A DNA stretch of 64,000 nucleotides from Sulfurovum sp. Its GTDB lineage: Bacteria > Campylobacterota > Campylobacteria > Campylobacterales > Sulfurovaceae. Each line of letters opens with the position of its first letter. Position 1 is the first letter of the stretch. This document shows, piece after piece, positions 62,591 through 64,000 of the stretch. The notes beneath the pieces were generated by a model. It was not told where the DNA came from. It saw only the letters and a program-made list of their open reading frames with translations, and ran no database searches. The stretch is from positions 1 through 64,000 of the forward strand of contig JAGXFO010000017.1 of the NCBI GenBank assembly GCA_024637255.1, read 5' to 3'. The translations under genes were made by a program, and so were the position numbers.

Positions 62591-63637
62591 TTATTCCATT
62601 ATAATTTGCGCAACATTCTCGGAACTTCCGTGAGAAAGATATGCTCTTAATTCTTTTGCTTTTTGGGCAAAGATTTGTCGGTCGGTATTGTAGTACTCTT
62701 TGAGCAAGTTGTCAACTGTAACTTTCTCCTGCAGTAACTCGTTGTGTAGTGTACTTTTGTTGTAGTGGGTTAAGATAATATTGGCAAGCCCTACCTGTTT
62801 GATGCCTAGAAGTTTTGTGCCTATAAAAAAGTCTACTTTTTTAGCGATGTAAGCCAACGTAAAAGGTGTACCTATGAGTGCGGCTTCAAGCGTTGCTGTA
62901 CCTGAACAGATAAAGGCAAACTCTGAGCGTCTTAGTGCTTCTTGGGCGTCGCGTACGATTTCAAATTCTCTGTTGCCCCTGTAAAGATGTGCTATCTTGT
63001 TTCTATCAAAAGAGGGTGGTATAACAAGCAGAGGACGAATGTCATTTCCAAGCTTACGTCTAAGTTCTAAAAATACTGGCATCAGTCGTGTTATCTCTGC
63101 TTTACGGCTTCCTGGCATAAAAGCAATACACCCTTTGGTCGCTTCTTCATTTCTGTGTACATTTATCTCATCAAGCAGAGGATGACCTAAATACTGCGCT
63201 TTTCCTTGTGGGTAATAGTCCACTTCAAAAGGTAAAATACCAAGAAGCTTGTCACAATACTGCTCTAATTTTTTGGCACGTTTTGGACGACTTGCCCATA
63301 TTTGCGGCAAGATGTAATAGATGATCTCTTTGTTTGGGTAGGTAGTTTTGAGCTTTTTTGCCAAGGGAAGGTTAAAGCCAGAGGAGTCCATAAGTAATAC
63401 TTTGTCTGCATCTTTAGCCAATGCCACCATTTCATCTGCTGCCTTTAAAAACCAACGTAATTTTTTAATAGCATCTACCACACCCATAATGGCCATTTCG
63501 CTAATGTCATAAAGTGCTGTGCCTTCTTTGATGCTCTTGTCAAAGATGCCTGTAAGCTCTATATCTTGTGTATGCTTGAGCAACGCTTTTAAATGGAGGT
63601 TTGATGAAGGTTCGAGAGCGCTGACTAGGAGTTTCAT
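62591..63637 (-). CDS. lpxB: Lipid-A-disaccharide synthase
   Basis: A 348-residue GT-B glycosyltransferase joining UDP-2,3-diacylglucosamine and lipid X. LVSALEPSSNLHLKALL carries the Glu of the SxGExSGD-like start in a variant form (ALEPSS). DSSGFNLPLAKKL, YYILPQIWASRPKRAKKL and CIAFMPGSRKAEITRLMPVF follow, then SGTATLEAALIGTPF near the donor site. Somewhat shorter than enterobacterial LpxB, as is usual in the phylum. It precedes queH by three bases and is the first gene of the run seen here. Confidence 0.93.
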   Translation of the reverse strand: MKLLVSALEPSSNLHLKALLKHTQDIELTGIFDKSIKEGTALYDISEMAIMGVVDAIKKLRWFLKAADEMVALAKDADKVLLMDSSGFNLPLAKKLKTTYPNKEIIYYILPQIWASRPKRAKKLEQYCDKLLGILPFEVDYYPQGKAQYLGHPLLDEINVHRNEEATKGCIAFMPGSRKAEITRLMPVFLELRRKLGNDIRPLLVIPPSFDRNKIAHLYRGNREFEIVRDAQEALRRSEFAFICSGTATLEAALIGTPFTLAYIAKKVDFFIGTKLLGIKQVGLANIILTHYNKSTLHNELLQEKVTVDNLLKEYYNTDRQIFAQKAKELRAYLSHGSSENVAQIIME

Positions 63638-63729
63638 AGGTTTGTTTATTCCTGCTGTATGATTTAAAAGTATTTTAACATAGTTTTTTGAAGACCTACA
63701 GAAGAGGGGGCAAGGACTGGCATCTCAAT

Positions 63730-64000
63730 CTATGAGTTATTTTTTGTTGAATTGAAATAACGTTCGATCTGCGCACTTGATCCTCTAAACACTATCCTTG
63801 ATGCATTCTTTTGTATCTGATAGTCATACATAGGGTCGTAATATTCATTGAGTAAATATGCAATCAATTCTTCATAGGCATCTAGAGAACCAGTCGTGGC
63901 CTGCATGGCAACCGCGGTATCAAATATCTCACACAGACGCTCGTATCTTGAGCCACCAAGTCTTTTTTTAATTCTTTTCATGGCATCTTGTGTGTCCTGT
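63730..64000 (-). CDS. mnmH: tRNA 2-selenouridine synthase MnmH/SelU, C-terminal part (runs off window)
   Basis: The frame is open to the right edge, reading QDTQDAMKRIKKRLGG, then SRYERLCEIFDTAV, TGSLDAYEELIAYLL and NEYYDPMYDYQIQKNASRIV before the stop at 63730. The last block is the strongly conserved C-terminal motif of SelU. SelU is a rhodanese-plus-P-loop enzyme that converts 2-thiouridine to 2-selenouridine in tRNA. The catalytic Cys and P loop are outside the window, so functional integrity cannot be judged. A Met inside the frame is not the start. Confidence 0.85.
   Translation of the reverse strand, partial: QDTQDAMKRIKKRLGGSRYERLCEIFDTAVAMQATTGSLDAYEELIAYLLNEYYDPMYDYQIQKNASRIVFRGSSAQIERYFNSTKNNS

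Overview
The window comes from an AT-rich, Gram-negative chromosome that is best explained as a member of the Campylobacterota, probably a Sulfurovum-like chemolithotroph. I infer this from the protein families and their order: a SorAB-type sulfite oxidase pair with a Tat signal, a cytoplasmic uptake-type [NiFe] hydrogenase, phosphoenolpyruvate synthase, a free-standing PycA/AccC-type biotin carboxylase, short YrdC-like and YwbE proteins, and the run lpxB-queH-fabZ-lpxA-clpX-mreB-mreC-carB on one strand. Promoters are mostly extended -10 boxes (TGNTATAAT) behind T-rich DNA, as is usual in this phylum.

Layout. 1-3.3 kb: the start of an IS3-family transposase at the left edge beside a truncated PepSY-type membrane gene, then small housekeeping genes (DUF1289, an esterase, YaeQ, a YeeZ-like NAD-binding protein) and a c-di-GMP-I (GEMM) riboswitch in front of an orphan membrane protein. 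3.3-10 kb: a Sel1-repeat protein, valS, a LOG-family protein, 6-phosphofructokinase with an SdiA-regulated-type lipoprotein, and a YjdF-like membrane protein. 10.3-14.3 kb: a hydrogenase locus in which a NirB-like FAD/[2Fe-2S] module is fused to the hydrogenase small subunit; the fusion is interrupted by one in-frame amber codon. 14.4-19 kb: a P2-type cation ATPase, a Na/Pi symporter and a truncated UspA gene. 19.3-23.1 kb: a tightly coupled trio (N-formylglutamate amidohydrolase-like, DUF1704/QEGLA metallopeptidase, GshB/RimK-like ATP-grasp), the best candidate here for an undescribed pathway. 23-29.5 kb: a PfpI/DJ-1 protein, a KefB-type antiporter with a nuclease-fold protein, ppsA and small unknown ORFs. 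29.5-38.7 kb: a long minus-strand run, moxR-DUF58-transglutaminase, ctpA, purC-purS-purQ, an SH3/BatD-like protein, plsC, fluC and a small helical protein.

38.8-46.7 kb: clpB behind a strong promoter overlapped by an HspR-like inverted repeat, an AraC/GyrI-like regulator divergent from the biotin carboxylase, a glycine-zipper lipoprotein, mltG, and a YaiI-YwbE-unknown trio. 46.9-49.6 kb: a Tyr/Arg/Asn-rich low-complexity lipoprotein, the sulfite oxidase pair, and a clear uracil phosphoribosyltransferase (upp) pseudogene with an internal deletion. 49.7-53.4 kb: an FtsH paralogue without a membrane anchor and with degenerate ATPase motifs, a Na+/H+ antiporter, a 47-residue membrane peptide, a HIT protein and a YrdC-like protein. 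53.5-64 kb: carB, mreC, mreB, clpX, lpxA, fabZ, queH, lpxB and the C-terminal end of mnmH (selU), which runs off the right edge.

Decay is scattered through the window: an IS-cut PepSY gene, a nonsense-split hydrogenase fusion, a truncated usp, a deleted upp, and an unassigned C-terminal coding remnant at 23.1-23.3 kb. I saw no rRNA, no complete tRNA, no CRISPR array and no replication origin.
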